This document shows positions 32,392-47,798 of a stretch of 64,000 nucleotides of DNA, piece by piece. The position numbers were made by a program, and so were the translations under genes. Under the pieces are notes generated by a model that saw nothing but the letters and a program-made list of their open reading frames with translations, made no database searches and was not told the DNA's origin. Origin of the DNA: Protopterus annectens (Eukaryota > Chordata > Ceratodontiformes > Protopteridae); contig NC_056725.1 in assembly GCF_019279795.1 (NCBI RefSeq), forward strand, positions 1,611,887,359 through 1,611,951,358, written 5' to 3'. Each line of letters opens with the position of its first letter. Within the stretch, counting starts at the first letter, position 1.

Positions 32392-33084
32392 TATAAGAAG
32401 CCTGAATTTTTAAGTGGTAAATGTATTATTCTACATTATTCTAGTTATTTATCACATGTTTAGTGGACCAAAGCACCATTCAACAAAAGTACGTGTAAGT
32501 GATCATTCTTTGATAATGTCATTGTATATGCATGCTTTCATAACATTAATTATAAAATGAATACTTACTGTTAATATTCCGATGAGAATATCTGATGCCC
32601 ATGCGTTTTCCATGTTGCCTGGAGCATTTGTACTTGCAGGCTAATTTTGTCAAGCTTAAATGAACACCAACATTATCCAATATTGAAAGGAAACAAAGGA
32701 ATCACGTATATATAGAATGTGGCATGTGATACTGAAAGCCACTAACAAAAGTGAAACTGGCTTTTTGGGTTCTAAACTCAACTCAATATCATAACTTATG
32801 TAGAAATAAAAAAAAATTGTAATAAAGTGTCCTCCTTCTTGAAAACAGTTCAGTGAGCAGTGTGAATATGTAAACACATGTAATAAAAGACAGTAGGTGG
32901 TGGCGCTGCTTATGTGTTAAGCTGTCCCATGCAGACATGCTATAACACTGAAGTTTGCAGCACAAGTGCATGCAGACATAATTACATAATCTGAAGTGCA
33001 GGAACTTTTAAGGTCCTTTTTTAAAATACTCAGTCATTGAATAACACAGATCATTCATTATATGGAAGGTCTTTCACTCTGAAT
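32389..33084. other. No recognisable feature
   Basis: AT-rich non-coding sequence; open frames on the minus strand at 32656-32971 have no motif. Confidence 0.5.
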
Positions 33085-33650
33085 GCAATTCAGTTTGTGC
33101 AACTGATGTCATAATATTTTCGTTAAAAGTGTAACACCATACAGGAGTGCAATGGGTAGATGTCAAGATGACCAATGAATTAACATGCATCACTGGACAT
33201 ATTTTGGTAGCTTTAATGGACAATATTGGCCCCCCCACTTGGTTTATAAATGGGTATGTGATATGCCATATGTGTAGAATACAAAAAAACTGAAATGCTG
33301 AATTTGAAATTATCTATATACACTTCTCTCCCAAATTTACTTTATGTTCACTGGTTATCAACTGACCCTTTTCAACCACAATCTGAGCTAATAGACCTGA
33401 AAAAATATTGGGCTTTTTCTAATCAACAGTGTCATATACAGAATGAATAAATGGCAAAATTCATTACATAATGATACATTCCATACAGCTAAGCCATCTC
33501 ATCAAGAAACCAGAGTTCCTGCGTATCCCATAAGAGTATACTTGTCTTTACAAGAAACTTCTCTGGACTGCTGAAATGAGCGTGACTCATCAATGTTTTC
33601 AATGTCTAATTTCTGAAGTCCTGGAAGATCTGAAGAATATAAAACAAGGC
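33085..33650 (+). repeat. Local duplication, copy 1 left part
   Basis: Matches 35690-36160. Shared phrases are GTGCAACTGATGT(C/T)ATAATATTTTC, AAATTCATTACATAATGA, AGAGTATACT(T/C)(G/C)TCTTTACAAGAAACTT and AAGTCTAATTTC(A/T)GAAGTC-type sequence ending in AAGGCATCT(A/T)CAA. It breaks off where a LINE starts. Confidence 0.75.
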
Positions 33651-35162
33651 ATCTACAAACTGCTAACTAAGAATACAGCATCCATGGGACCAGATGACAT
33701 CCCGGGCTGTGTACTACATGGACTACAATATGAACTGGCACCTCACCTAAGTGTCATGTTTAATCATAGCCTCACCTCAGGTTTCATGCCCACTGAGTGG
33801 CGTAGAGCTACAGTTATCCCACTCCACAAGGGGGGATCCACCTAGGATCCTGGAAACTACCGTCCCCTCAGTCTGACAAGCCTTATCTGCAAGACCATGG
33901 AGCGTATTATCATGGAACTTATAAACAAAGACAATGGCAACCTTAAAACACTGGACCCCACCCAGTTTTGGTTCGTGCAGGGCCGATCATGTCTCCTGAA
34001 CCTAATTGACTTCTTCGAATCAGTCTCCAGAGCCATGGACAAGGGTAAGGTGGTCCACACAGCCTATGTAGACCTTGCCAAGGCCTTTGATACTATCCCC
34101 CACTCTGAAATCATAGATAAATTTACTAAGCTGGGCATTAATCCCTACGTCACCCAATGGGTTGCTAACTGGCTTACTGATAGAACCCACACTGTAAAAG
34201 TAGCCGACTCCAAATCCAGCTCCAGACAAGTGACAAGTGGAGTACCTCAGGGTTCAGTCCTGGGACCGCTCTTGCTTGGCATCTACTTCTCTGAAGTACA
34301 GGCCAACACTAAGGGACTCTGGCTAACAAAGTTCGCAGATGACTGCAAACCGGGAGCCATTACTGAATCCCCAAATGATGTGGATACTCTACAAAAGGGC
34401 CTTACAGAAACAGATGCTTGGTGCCAGAGCCATGGGCTCAAGCTCAATGCAAAGAAATGTATAGATATCCCCTTTGGGAAAAAACATGTATCCGTGAATT
34501 ACGACATAGGTGGCAGTACACTAGACACTGAAAGTGTGATAAGAGATTTAGGGACACAGGTGGACAGTGGTCTCACCTTCGATAATCACATCACCACAAC
34601 AGTCAGGAAATCCTTTTATGTGGCACACCTCATCACTAAGGGCTTTTCATCCAGAAAAAAGGTGGTCATTGTCCCACTGTGCTCATCCCTCATTAGACCC
34701 ATTATAGAATACAACGCCCCGTTTGGTATGTACCTCTCAAGATATCTGCAACAACTGGAAATTGCGCAGAAATACCTCACTAAAAGAATCACAGGCCTAA
34801 AGCAGATGCCCTATGCTGACCGCCTTAAAAAACTCCAGCAATACTCTGTCGCATATCGTCTACTCATTGGCAATCTCTGCTTAACATACAAGGCCATGTC
34901 AAACTCAGAGCTGTTGGACATGCTACACTTAAAGAAATCCCAATCCCTCAGAGCCACACGCTCCAGGGATCTAAACCTTGTCATCACAATAAACAAAACA
35001 TGCTGGAGGGATAAGTTCCTGATCCAGAGACTCCCCAGACTCTGGAATAGATTGCCCATACATGTCAAGCAGAGTGCCTCTTTGGCCCTCTTCAAAAGGA
35101 CCTTGACGACTAGATGGGAGAAAGGAAATTCACCTCGGAGATCACATCAGTCGACCTGCTAG
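33651..35162 (+). pseudogene. LINE reverse transcriptase, best-preserved copy (L-c)
   Basis: One stop codon (TAG at about 33842) apart, this is a continuous frame; 33897-35162 is 421 codons long. Blocks in order are [79 protein letters not shown] (motif A, catalytic Asp), WVANWLTDRTHTVKV, TSGVPQGSVLGPLLLGIYF, LWLTKFADDCK (motif C FADD, intact), LKLNAKKC, VIRDLGTQVD, IEYNAPFGMYLSRYLQQLE and LWNRLPIHVKQSASL at the C-terminus. The protein lacks the endonuclease, so it could not act alone. Being nearly intact it is probably one of the younger copies. Confidence 0.9.
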
Positions 35163-35271
35163 ACAGGGGTCCAGGGAAGTAAATAGTGTGGGAAGAAATA
35201 GCCAGGGAATTGTTATGGCTAGGCTTGTATCTGATAGCCTAGTACCAACCTATGAACCTATGAACCTAACA
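33651..35271 (+). mobile_element. CR1-like LINE, 5'-truncated copy (L-c)
   Basis: Begins at the palm-leading block KNTASMGPDD of ORF2 and ends in octamers (AACCTATG)n at about 35251-35271 after ATAGCCTAGTACC. It interrupts a tandemly duplicated host sequence (33085-33650 and 35272-35665 together equal 35690-36560). 5' truncation is typical for LINEs. I see no obvious target duplication. Confidence 0.9.
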
Positions 35272-35665
35272 TGATTTGTAAAGCAGACAGTGAAATAGTC
35301 AATGTGGTATGCTCATAGATGGCATGATTAAGGAATGTTTACAAAACTAATGAAAAAAATAAGACATATTTTCATGTTTATATTAATAATGCAAAAATAG
35401 AGTGTGATACTGTTATGTTGGGGTGGTGTATGCAAACAATAAAACATATTGTGGGTAATATGAAGACATTTTGAGATATATATGCCCTTTGGTAAAGCAG
35501 CTATGACTATTATTTATATTTTCATAACTGCATTAATTTTATAAAAGCTGTGTGACATACACGCTGTGTGACATACAGGCGAACAAATGGTGCCATCTTA
35601 TACAAAATAGCTCCCGATGTTGCTCCTGATACTTGCCATATAACACAAATGGTTTTGTGGATTAT
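35272..35665 (+). repeat. Local duplication, copy 1 right part
   Basis: Continues the interrupted copy: GCAAAAATAGAGTGTGATA, GAAGACATTTTGAGA, ATAACTGCATTAATTT and AACACAAATGGTTTTGT match 36270-36555. It also contains a short tandem duplication (GCTGTGTGACATACA twice at about 35547-35577). Confidence 0.75.
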
Positions 35666-35689
35666 GCAGAAGGACTCACACTGTCACTG

Positions 35690-36560
35690 CCACAAAGTCT
35701 GTGCAACTGATGTTATAATATTTTCTTTTAAGATGTAATGCCATACGTGAGTGCATTGCCGTATTTGAAATTATCTACATACAGCTCTGTCACAAATTAG
35801 TTACTATTTGTTTACTGCGTAAAAGGGCTAGTCTACTGAACCTTTCCAGCTGCAATGTGAACTGAAAGAGCTGAAAATGCAGTAGGATCTTACTAAGCAA
35901 CAATATCATATAAAGAATGAATGGTAAAATTCATTACATAATGACAGTGTTCAATGCAGCTTAGGTAAAATTAACTCATTGCTTCCTACACAAGCATAGT
36001 CATCAGAGAATGAGAGTTCCTGTGTAGACTGTAAGAGTATACTCCTCTTTACAAGAAACTTCCCTATACTCCTAAAATAAACATAATCATAACTGATTTC
36101 AAAGTCTAATTTCAGAAGTCTAGAAGACTTGAAGTATATAAAATTAAGGCATCTTCAAGCTGACAGGATTTTCAAAGTATGTCAGACATGGGATGCTTAG
36201 AGTTGAAGTTGTTAAGGAGTGTTTACAAAAATAATGACAAATAGGACATATTTCGATCTTTATATAAATAATGCAAAAATAGAGTGTGATATTGTTATGA
36301 TGAAGGTAGTGTATTCAAGCAGTGGGCATTAGTAAAACATGGCATTAACATATCCTGGGTAATGTGAAGACATTTTGAGACATATATGGCCTTTGTAAAG
36401 CAGGTATGACTATTATTTATATTTTCATAACTGCATTAATTTCATAAAAGCTGTGTGACCTACAGGTGAAGAAATGGTGCCGTCTTATACAAAACATTAA
36501 GGCTCTCGATGTTGCTACTGATTCCTGCCATCAAACACAAATGGTTTTGTAGATTAACAT
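35690..36560 (+). repeat. Local duplication, copy 2 (uninterrupted)
   Basis: About 870 bases equal to copy 1 without the LINE, roughly 15% diverged by eye, direct and adjacent. This is a tandem segmental duplication older than the LINE insertion. It has no coding capacity that I can see. Confidence 0.75.
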
Positions 36561-39500
36561 TGTTTTGATATGCTGTGAAATTTTTATCTGCAGAATTTGT
36601 AATACAAAATCACCTGCTACATAGTCGTTTGATAATAACACCCCTGTATATTCCTTTGTCTACAAATGAGTTGTGATAGATTGTATTTCTGTTAATTCAC
36701 ACCATTTATCAGAAATTATAAACATAATAAAGTGTGTTTCAGTAGAAGCCATTAGAGAAAATCTCTTCTGCAGCAAGTGGTGTCCTAGATTAGAAAACCT
36801 CAGGAGGCAAAGGTGTGTTTTACATCCTGCTGTTCAGTACTGAATGAGTTAAGACAATTCTGTTGGAGTGCATTGAGAAAAGAACAAAGAAAAAATATAT
36901 ATAAACCAAGATATACATACAATTCTTTACAATCATATATTAAAATATATAAACATACACTCATATATATCTATGAAATATACGAGTATAATATACCGCT
37001 TTGTGAGGATGAAAAAATATTTCTTAAAAGTATTCTCTTACCTGTGCTATGGGGTGGTAAGTTAATTAACCATTGTCATGTTAGAAGTTGCAGGTAGCTT
37101 TTGTAAAGAGAGAGAGACCTGTCCCTTACATATACAGTACAAGAACAAGGAAATGCTGAATCTGAAATGATCTTGATACAACTGCACAAAGTGAAGTTGC
37201 TGTCTGAAATCAAATTAATATATAGAGAGCATTAAGAGTAAATTTAATGAACATTGTGTTGAATTCAGTTATCTGCACTGCTGTTATCTCCCCAGACATT
37301 TGAGGGAACTTTAAAATGCTGAAAGAATTTAGATTATTGCCATGTAACATTAGATACTTATGAGAGAAAATGGAATTAACAGCTGTACAACACTGCAAGC
37401 GAACATCTGTGTGTTTATGCAAATTCCAGTAGAAGCTGCTGAAATCAGTGCCACTGTTGACTGTTGCCACAGAGACGTCATAAACCTTTCTTTTTGAAAG
37501 AACTGGTACCACGTTTCTATATTAAAAATCACAGTGACCTGAACTGCAGCTCTAAAATGTGATAAATGGAGAATCGAGTTCTGTCTTTTATAAGTGTTAT
37601 GCTCATTTCTGGTTTTGTAGTGGTATCTCATATAATCTCCTGGATACCTTAATTTGTGTTTTTTTATACCTTAGCTACTTTGTAGACAACAAGAATTCTG
37701 ATACCAGGCATAGTTGGTAGTGTCACAGATCCAAACAATAGTTGTAACACTTCCTAAATATTAAAGCTTTACTTACAACGTTGTGCATAATCCAGAAGGA
37801 AATAGTTTGTTCTACATTCCAGATACAAATTAACAAGTGTAGTAAAAAAGAAAATAAGAAGAAAATAACATAAACTAAAGTGAAAATGAGAAGATGTGCC
37901 ATCATGGTTTTTAATAAAGCAATCAAGTGTCTAAATTATCATATGCTAAGGTTCTTCCATGCACATTGCCTCACAATCTCAAGTGAAAAGTCCAGTCTGA
38001 AATTCAAGAAGTATTTCAGTATTAATGCTTGCATAAATCAGTGGCTGCAGGTAAAAGAATCTCCAGGTGCTCAGCATAGGCAGCTTGCCTCTTGGTGTAA
38101 ACTGTGTACACTGAGCATCCCCTAAAAGCCTAATGTGAAAGCAAGTCAAACTTCCTGTGAATGCTAAACTGTAACAGTGGAACTCCGTGACTCACATCTG
38201 ATGTTTTATTCATGAAATGTGTGAAGACAATGATGCTCTGTTGTTATAGTGGTGCTTTGAAGTTACAGTGAATATGGTAGGCCATTTATAAATTGACTTT
38301 TTTTTTGGTTGCAAACCTAGGAGTTGTTTATGGTTTGGATCAGGGTTCTGGTAGAGCTAGAAACATTAAGGGACATGTGTTGGAGGATATTGTAGCACTT
38401 GCCAAAATGAGCATGTGGCCATGAGGATGTGCATCTAGAGTACATGTAGTAGGCTTTATTTTCACGGTGGTGCACCTCTGCTGTGAAAAGTTGCCAGCAT
38501 TTTTTGATATGCTCTTACTGCTAGCATCATTTGGGAAACTATCAAATAGTTCATCAAAACCTAATATATAAAGTAAGTAATAAAGCTCCATTGGTTGTAT
38601 AAACTGTTATGCAGTATGATGTCAATCATGGAAAAAGGTAAATAATGAAAGACTGAAGGTTAAGCAGTGACATGTCAAATTCTTTTTGGGGACAGGGCGA
38701 CATACCCTTTAATCTAGTAACATGAAAAATCTTAGCACAACATTTATAAATCATAGAGTAGAGTCAGAAGCAGTGGCAAATTCTTATTTTTCAGAATGGG
38801 CTATCATTTTAGTCAACTCTGCACAGTTTGATAAAGAATCTTTGTACAAACTTAATTCAGTTATATAATAATTCATCCACTTAATCAAAGTCTGTTTTTA
38901 CAAAGTTAATATGTAAATCTAGGTAGATGAAGTCTAAATCTGAAGCTAAACATCATAGCAATTTTTGTAAATCATAGTAGTCAAAAGTTATGGGGTAATA
39001 TTACAGTTACCTAATAGTGATTTATAATAATAAAGATGATTTTTTTAGGAATCCTGCAGGTCAGAATACAGCTATGTCATTAGAATGATAACTATACTGC
39101 ATTTATGTAACACTAAGTGCTGTGTGCGGATTTATTAGAAACAACAACATAGCCTTACCAAGGTAGTTGATGGTAGAACGCTCACTATGTCCTACATCTC
39201 TCAGAAAATGAATATTAAGTGCATGTAACTGATCCCTTCACCGGTGGCACTGAGGCATTCTTTATTTGCACATGCCCTTCGGTGTAATCTGGCATTACAC
39301 ATAGAATAATGGACAGCAATACTCCTCTCCTGAAGTAGGGGCAACAGCAGAAGCAGTGTTGATAGTCATGCCTGGTCCCTGCAAACACATTATCAACCAA
39401 CTAAGAGATGGTATTTATAGACTTTGAGGGAGAGAGAGAGAGAGAGAGAGAGGCTGTGGAAATGCTAGGGCTAATACTTATGAACAGAGTGGTAGGCAAA

Positions 39501-42500
39501 TGTGTGTAGCACTCTGCACCCAAGAATCGGGAATAAGGCACTGTATGCAAATGAGGATCCCACTAGATTATAGAAATTAGATCTGCACATAGCTGGGGCA
39601 CCATGTTATACTGCTATTTGTGCTTAAACAGTGAATTTTATGGATCACTGTTATTGGCATTATCCTGTGGAGACTGACACAACATAACAACCTTACACTA
39701 ATACGTGCTACTGCCATAAAGCCATAGCTTTTAGCCTTTTCCTCTAGAGCTAAGGGCAAAGCAAAAAAAATAAATAAATCTCAGGAAAAGGCCAAAAACA
39801 ATAGGCAATTTTTAAATTTGGTACTGTTAACTTAGAACTTGCAAAAATATCTAGTTTTAGGAGCTACGCCACAAAAAATTAAAAATAAATTAAGGAAATG
39901 TTCCTTCATAAGTAGTGAAAAAGAAAGTAAATTAGACAAACTGATGCCAAGATAATGGCACTTTTTAAAATGCTGATACTATTGACTTAGAACTTCTCGA
40001 AGCATGCACAGTTTTATGAGGGACAGCAGAACAAAAGTTTGAGACAAAATTAAGGAAGTCCCTAAGTGATAGGTACTGTTGAGGTGTTTTGCACTGAGGT
40101 CATGAATAGCAGTGACAATACATTTATCCCATGTGGTTGAGCACTTTTCATCCACATATATTCACCGCATCATCATCCTCATTTAATTTTTCACTTAAAA
40201 ACCTCAACCCTTAAGAACTTGGAGGGAGTATCATCTTTTCTTCTTCCTGCAATACATTAAATTCCAAGCATCACAATGGCAACAAGTTTGAAATCTCAGT
40301 GCAAAGGCAGTCTGATTCCAGGAAGAAGGACTAAGTGTCATTTCTTTAAAATGCTGCTGTATATTTGTCATTATATATGTTCACTGTGCTGCCCAAACCT
40401 TAGCTACTTCTGAGGATGTAATGGACTGTGCTTTTGTATGAAATCACCTGACCCAGAAGACTCCTAGTTCTCTTCCTTTCTATTTTTATCTTCATGTGAA
40501 AAGAATCTATCTGTTACCACCAGAGACAAGTATACCTTTACTGAATTTTTAACTTTTACACTAGTAATTCTTAGTGAAAAAGTTATGGAAATGGAATTTA
40601 ATGACTCTTGTTTGTTGAATCTTTTATACATTATTCCCAAATGAGCAGGAAAAGGGGGCATAATCTAATACCCCCATACTGGAGAATGCACAACTCCACA
40701 GCTAAATACAGCCTACTCTGAAATCATAGCACTTCAGCGTAGCTTATAAATTCCTCAGGAAGCTTTGAGTGACATCTGAAAGATTCAGCACAATGGAGTT
40801 AGTGAAATCTTCTTGGTCTAATCTTTACTTATTCATTATTTGTTTGTTAACCTGGTTGTTTGATTAAAAAAAAATCCCCTTTTTAATAGAAGTATAGAGG
40901 GAACAGATCCATACAGTTTATAACATTATACACAGAATTGAAGTGAAATACGTTTGGTAAAATATCATATGGCCAAACGAAAAGTATGCGGTATTAGATA
41001 CAGTAAAGGGTAAACATTAAACATGCATATATGAGTATTCCATGCAAAATACAGAACAAATACTATATAGAACTAACATGTAAGTGTAAATGCAAACAGC
41101 GGAATAGTGCATTTCAAATGACAAAACTTCATGTTTTTTGTTTTTTTGCCTTTCCTACTTTTGGACTTGGTATTTACAGACACCAGTTGTTATACCTTTC
41201 AAGACAGAATATTATTGGAATGTGTCTAGTGACTTTTACAATGAAATCTAAAGCTCTGCAGTTATGCACCAGAAGAGATTTGAATATATCTAATCTGTGA
41301 TGCATAAATTATCAATATTATATTTTACCATCTTCTAGATTAGCCCATGGCTACAATTAATATTATTGTTTTTGTTTGAATTTGCATTATAATCTTAAAG
41401 AATGCATTCATTGTCACAGTTGAAAGAATTTGTTTATTCCCACTGTTATAAAACTCCATGCATCAGATCAGAAAATCTGTTTTTTAAGGGGTAAGAAGCA
41501 TTTTGCAGTGTTGTACAACATGTCTGTTGCAACTTATTAGACAATAAATGCTTCCATGACACTGACTTGTACACTTTATCTGATTAACTTATTATTTATA
41601 ATGTAGATATTATTGACTAAAGGTTATAATATAAATCAAATGTTCTGCTTCTTATACCATGCTTTGTTCCTAAGTATTCACTTCATTGCCAAATGTACTT
41701 ATTCACTGCTCCTTATATTAATTGGCCTTTGAAATAGAAAGTTTAAATGAAGATTGCCACTCATCAGATAAACAAGAGATGTTTTCAGTTTTGCTGCACA
41801 AAAAAAGTTATATGTTATTAGTGGTTAAAGTTACACTTGAAAAAAGAACCTGATATGCTGCTGGACACGAGCTAGTTCTTCATACTAAGCCAAAAATAAT
41901 ATTTTCTCTCCTTTTACATTAGGAGATTTTCATTACTTGAGTATGAAATCCTGTTATATTGTTTTACCTATTTTTTTCTGCAAAGGGTACATTGGATATA
42001 TAATGCAGTTTTAAATGACTATAATATATATATAATGAAAAAGAACCTAAAGCAAAATATGGTACCACAGTTATGGAAAGATATACGGTGTTATCAACTG
42101 AATGAACAAAGTCAAACATAAAACTGTAGAGTACATACAGTAAACATTTTATAAATCCTAAATGGCACTAAGCAGGTCTTAGTGACTGATAAGTATTAAC
42201 ATTTATAGATGTCAGTTTTAGTAACCAGATGGTTCTAGAGACATGAAGACTTATTTCAACTGTGAATATGTAACATTATTTTGTCAAAAGAATTAGAATG
42301 TGACCATCGGTGTTTAAGTGCAAACATCCAGAATTGCACTGAAGAGATTTAGTTAAATCTGTAATCTTTTCTTTGATCAAACCCTATAGCAAACATTGCA
42401 ACTGTTTGGTTTTGCACTGTTTTCAAAAGGTTGCTTCAGTGATATGACAGAGAAGCACATCTACACAGAGAGGCAGAGAAAGTAGAAGGGGTGGAACAAG

Positions 42501-43097
42501 AGTAATTGTTTTTCAGAACTGAAGAAGTGTTTTAACCTGAAAAGTATGCCATTGTATTTATTGGTTTTTATCAGCGAAGTAATTAAAAAGCATTGCTTCT
42601 TCAGATTAACTAGGTATTCAGTTAGTTGCATTCTGTGGCACTTGTCCTTCAGTAATTAAAATTGATAGCCTTCTTGTAGAGGAGTTCAAACTTTGTTAAA
42701 CAGCACAGACTAACATGGAGATATTAAGAATCATACTGTACCTAGAAAGTCAGCATTTCGATCTGGGCAATGCACTTTATATTTTACTTACTTGAGATAT
42801 TCCTGCTTAATTTATTCTATGAAATGTTTGTACAGTTGACTATACAATCAAAGCTGTCTGTGAATAGAAATGACAGTGTTGAATATAAAGTCGGGGACAA
42901 TTTACACAAATGATTCGAGAATTTGGTATGCCAGTGAATAGTGAGTGGATGCTTTGATAATCCACAAAGCAGGGCAAGGAAGACAGATACATTGCTCACA
43001 GCAGAGATTCTGGGCAACCATATGTTGTTTACCAGTACAGAATGGTTTAAAGAAGTATATAAAAAATTCTCTACTTATCTTCAATTAGGTAAGACAT
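36561..43097. other. Anonymous non-coding region
   Basis: Long AT-rich stretch without recognised genes. It contains a (GA)n run at 39428-39452. Minus-strand frames at 37210-37631, 37723-37926 and 38340-38591 and the plus-strand frame at 41031-41300 have no motif, signal or context supporting a gene. The segment 39330-39400 carries GTCCCTGCAAACACAT, which recalls D2 at 31693-31710 and may be a decayed DIRS fragment. Confidence 0.5.
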
Positions 43098-43099
43098 GC

Positions 43100-43388
43100 G
43101 GCCTGATTCAGTAACACCTACACTAAGTGGACAATAAGTGTATGTACACAATCTGTATTTAAGAGCATCCCTACCAGGTTTTTTGTGCTTTTCAGTCACT
43201 CTGAAAGATTATTCTAAGTGTACATGCAGGCTACTCTTTGTGGTAACCTTTATGCATCCTACTCAGTACTTAAAGCTGCAAGACCATCAGTAGGAAATCT
43301 AAAATTAAAAGTAAGAAGGTGTGAGTTATGCTTGCTTTGTCCATTCAGAATAGTGTACTCTTAGTGTAGGCGTTAATGAAGTCCAGGG
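43100..43388. mobile_element. MITE-like element with inverted termini
   Basis: Left end GGCCTGATTCAGTAACACC followed by TACACTAAG; right end CTTAGTGTAGGCGTTAATGAA then GTCCAGGG. The inner 21 bases of the ends are inverted repeats with two mismatches (TTCAGTAACACCTACACTAAG against TTCATTAACGCC + TACACTAAG). The length of about 290 bp and lack of coding fit a non-autonomous DNA transposon. The target duplication is not clear (ATG on both sides is possible). Confidence 0.6.
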
Positions 43389-44109
43389 ATGATTTTTTTC
43401 AATGCGTGATAGTTTTGCAGCATGTGCTATGTAAAAAAAATGGAAGTTGTTATATACTAGTTAAGATTCCCTTGAATTCAATATCTTGGAGTAAATGTGT
43501 TAGGGTTGCTTTCTCCAATAGTTTTACTCTAAATGCTTAAGTGATGCTTTGTTCTGCTTTGCAATATTATGCATCAGTTTACCTTATGTAGTACGATGTT
43601 GTTTAATTATTTTCAGTTGAAAGAAATGCTCTGCTTGGTGATGTTACAGGCGTTATGAACAGAAATATGACAGCTGGGTGCTTCTGATGCACATTTTCAG
43701 ACAATAGAGCAGGCTGTTAACAGTTGAGCCTGAAATTCTGAACTGTGATAGAAGTTTTTTCAAGGCTATGTTACTTGCTGATTACAATTAAACAACAGTG
43801 AAGTTCCACGCAACTGTTGCTCTGTATATCATACCTCTCGACTCTACAGATGTTCACAGAATGTCCAGAGTTTTGCCTTACATTTTTGGTCCATTTTTCA
43901 TATGGTGGCAAATCACTGAAGACTGAAATTGAAAAATAATGAAAGACATTTGAGTTTTAGACTTCATATCCTTCATAAAATTCATGCTAATGGAAAACCT
44001 GGTATTCTATCAACTTTCTAAGTTTGAAACAGCAATATTTCAAAAGTGTCCCTATTTGTACCACTTTTTTATGGCTTTGTCCAGATTTCTTACTCTAAGA
44101 GGTATGATG

Positions 44110-46650
<2,541 letters not shown>

Positions 46651-46783
46651 GGTTCATAGGTTCATACTAAGCTAACTGCCCTTGTGAGCCATTTTAAGCC
46701 TAGCCAATTATCCCTTGTGAGACTCAAAACCCTGCACCTTGTGTTTGTAAGGCAAACACCTTAACCATTAGGCCACCCTCCCA
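46651..46783 (-). mobile_element. tRNA-derived SINE with LINE tail (copy 1)
   Basis: On the minus strand: GGGTGGCCTAATGGTTAAGG (box A-like), TGTTTGCCTTACAAACA (perfect 5-bp anticodon-like stem with 7-base loop), GGGTTTTGAGTCTCAC (box B-like), then TAATTGGCTAGGCTTAAAAT, GGCTCACAAGGGCAGTTAG and a tail of AACCTATG octamers. The 3' half matches the 3' end of the CR1-like LINE. It is transcribed, if at all, by RNA polymerase III from internal promoters; mobilisation would need the LINE enzyme. Confidence 0.85.
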
Positions 46784-47133
46784 TATAAATATAAAAATAC
46801 TTAATACAGGTGCCAAGAGTACCGATACTGCCATCATAAACATTTGTGATATCTTCTGTGACATACCATTAGTATTTTCTTAGTGATATAAAAGTATTAA
46901 CACCAGTTTCAAATTTTCAAATGCAGCACTTCCTTTTAACCTGAGCTGCTATGAAAATTATTGCAACTTACTTAACTTAGACAGATTGATAGACAGACAG
47001 ACAGAAAAAGTTGTGCAAGTTTAAGGTTCATTTAGGGGTCATGCCAATGCAGATGATTTATTAAAATACTGTGGAAAGCATGTCCACCCTTTCCTGAAAT
47101 AGTGGAATTCTATGCTAAGGAATGTGCATGCGT
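46784..47133. other. No recognisable feature
   Basis: Short AT-rich spacer with a few GACA units at about 46990-47005. Confidence 0.5.
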
Positions 47134-47181
<48 letters not shown>

Positions 47182-47210
47182 GCACACACACACACACACG
47201 CACACACACA
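47134..47210. repeat. (CA)n microsatellite
   Basis: CA run with CGCA interruptions near 47177 and 47199, followed by an A-rich stretch. Confidence 0.97.
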
Positions 47211-47793
47211 AACAAAAAAAGAAAAGAAAAACAGTCTCAGAACTCACACCAAGCAATGAACTAAATATGGAGCAACCATATAACCAGCAGTACACACGTA
47301 CTCCATATGCTAGAAAATGACGTGTTTAAACAATTAGAAATAAAATAATTTCTTATAGGCCACAAGGGTTGTAAACAAATGTTTTCTGATTTTTTTAACT
47401 GATGCAAAAAAGAAATTATTACATTGGTTGTTCAGAACAAGCAATTGCAGAGGTTAGGATATTAGCAACAATATGATCATTTATTTATACCTTAAGCTGT
47501 ATAATTAACACTGATACACACATTTTGACTTCATAGAACCATTTATTTTTTTACAGAAACAGAACAAACAACTGTAGAGACTAATAGAATAGTAGCAGTA
47601 GAAACATATTTTAAGGTATACAATCAGTGACACACACATACTCATGTTAGTAGCTGCGATGCAATAACATTCAGGATTAATGCTTAGACATAATATACAA
47701 GTAACAGAAGTACTCTGAAATATTAAAACTTAACAGTTCCAAGTAGCAGTAGTATTCATAATTAATATTTTGACTGCAGAATAGGACTATAAG
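47211..47793. other. No recognisable feature
   Basis: AT-rich spacer before the solo LTR. Confidence 0.5.
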
Positions 47794-47798
47794 CATGC

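Noticed and set aside
37210..37631. Two overlapping minus-strand frames (100 and 93 codons)
   Set aside because: No motif, composition or splice context supports a gene; AT-rich sequence of this length gives such frames by chance.
39120..39660. Possible decayed DIRS terminal region
   Set aside because: Only short phrases (GTCCCTGCAAACACAT, GGATCACTGTTATTGGCAT) recall D2. They are too weak to list as a feature.
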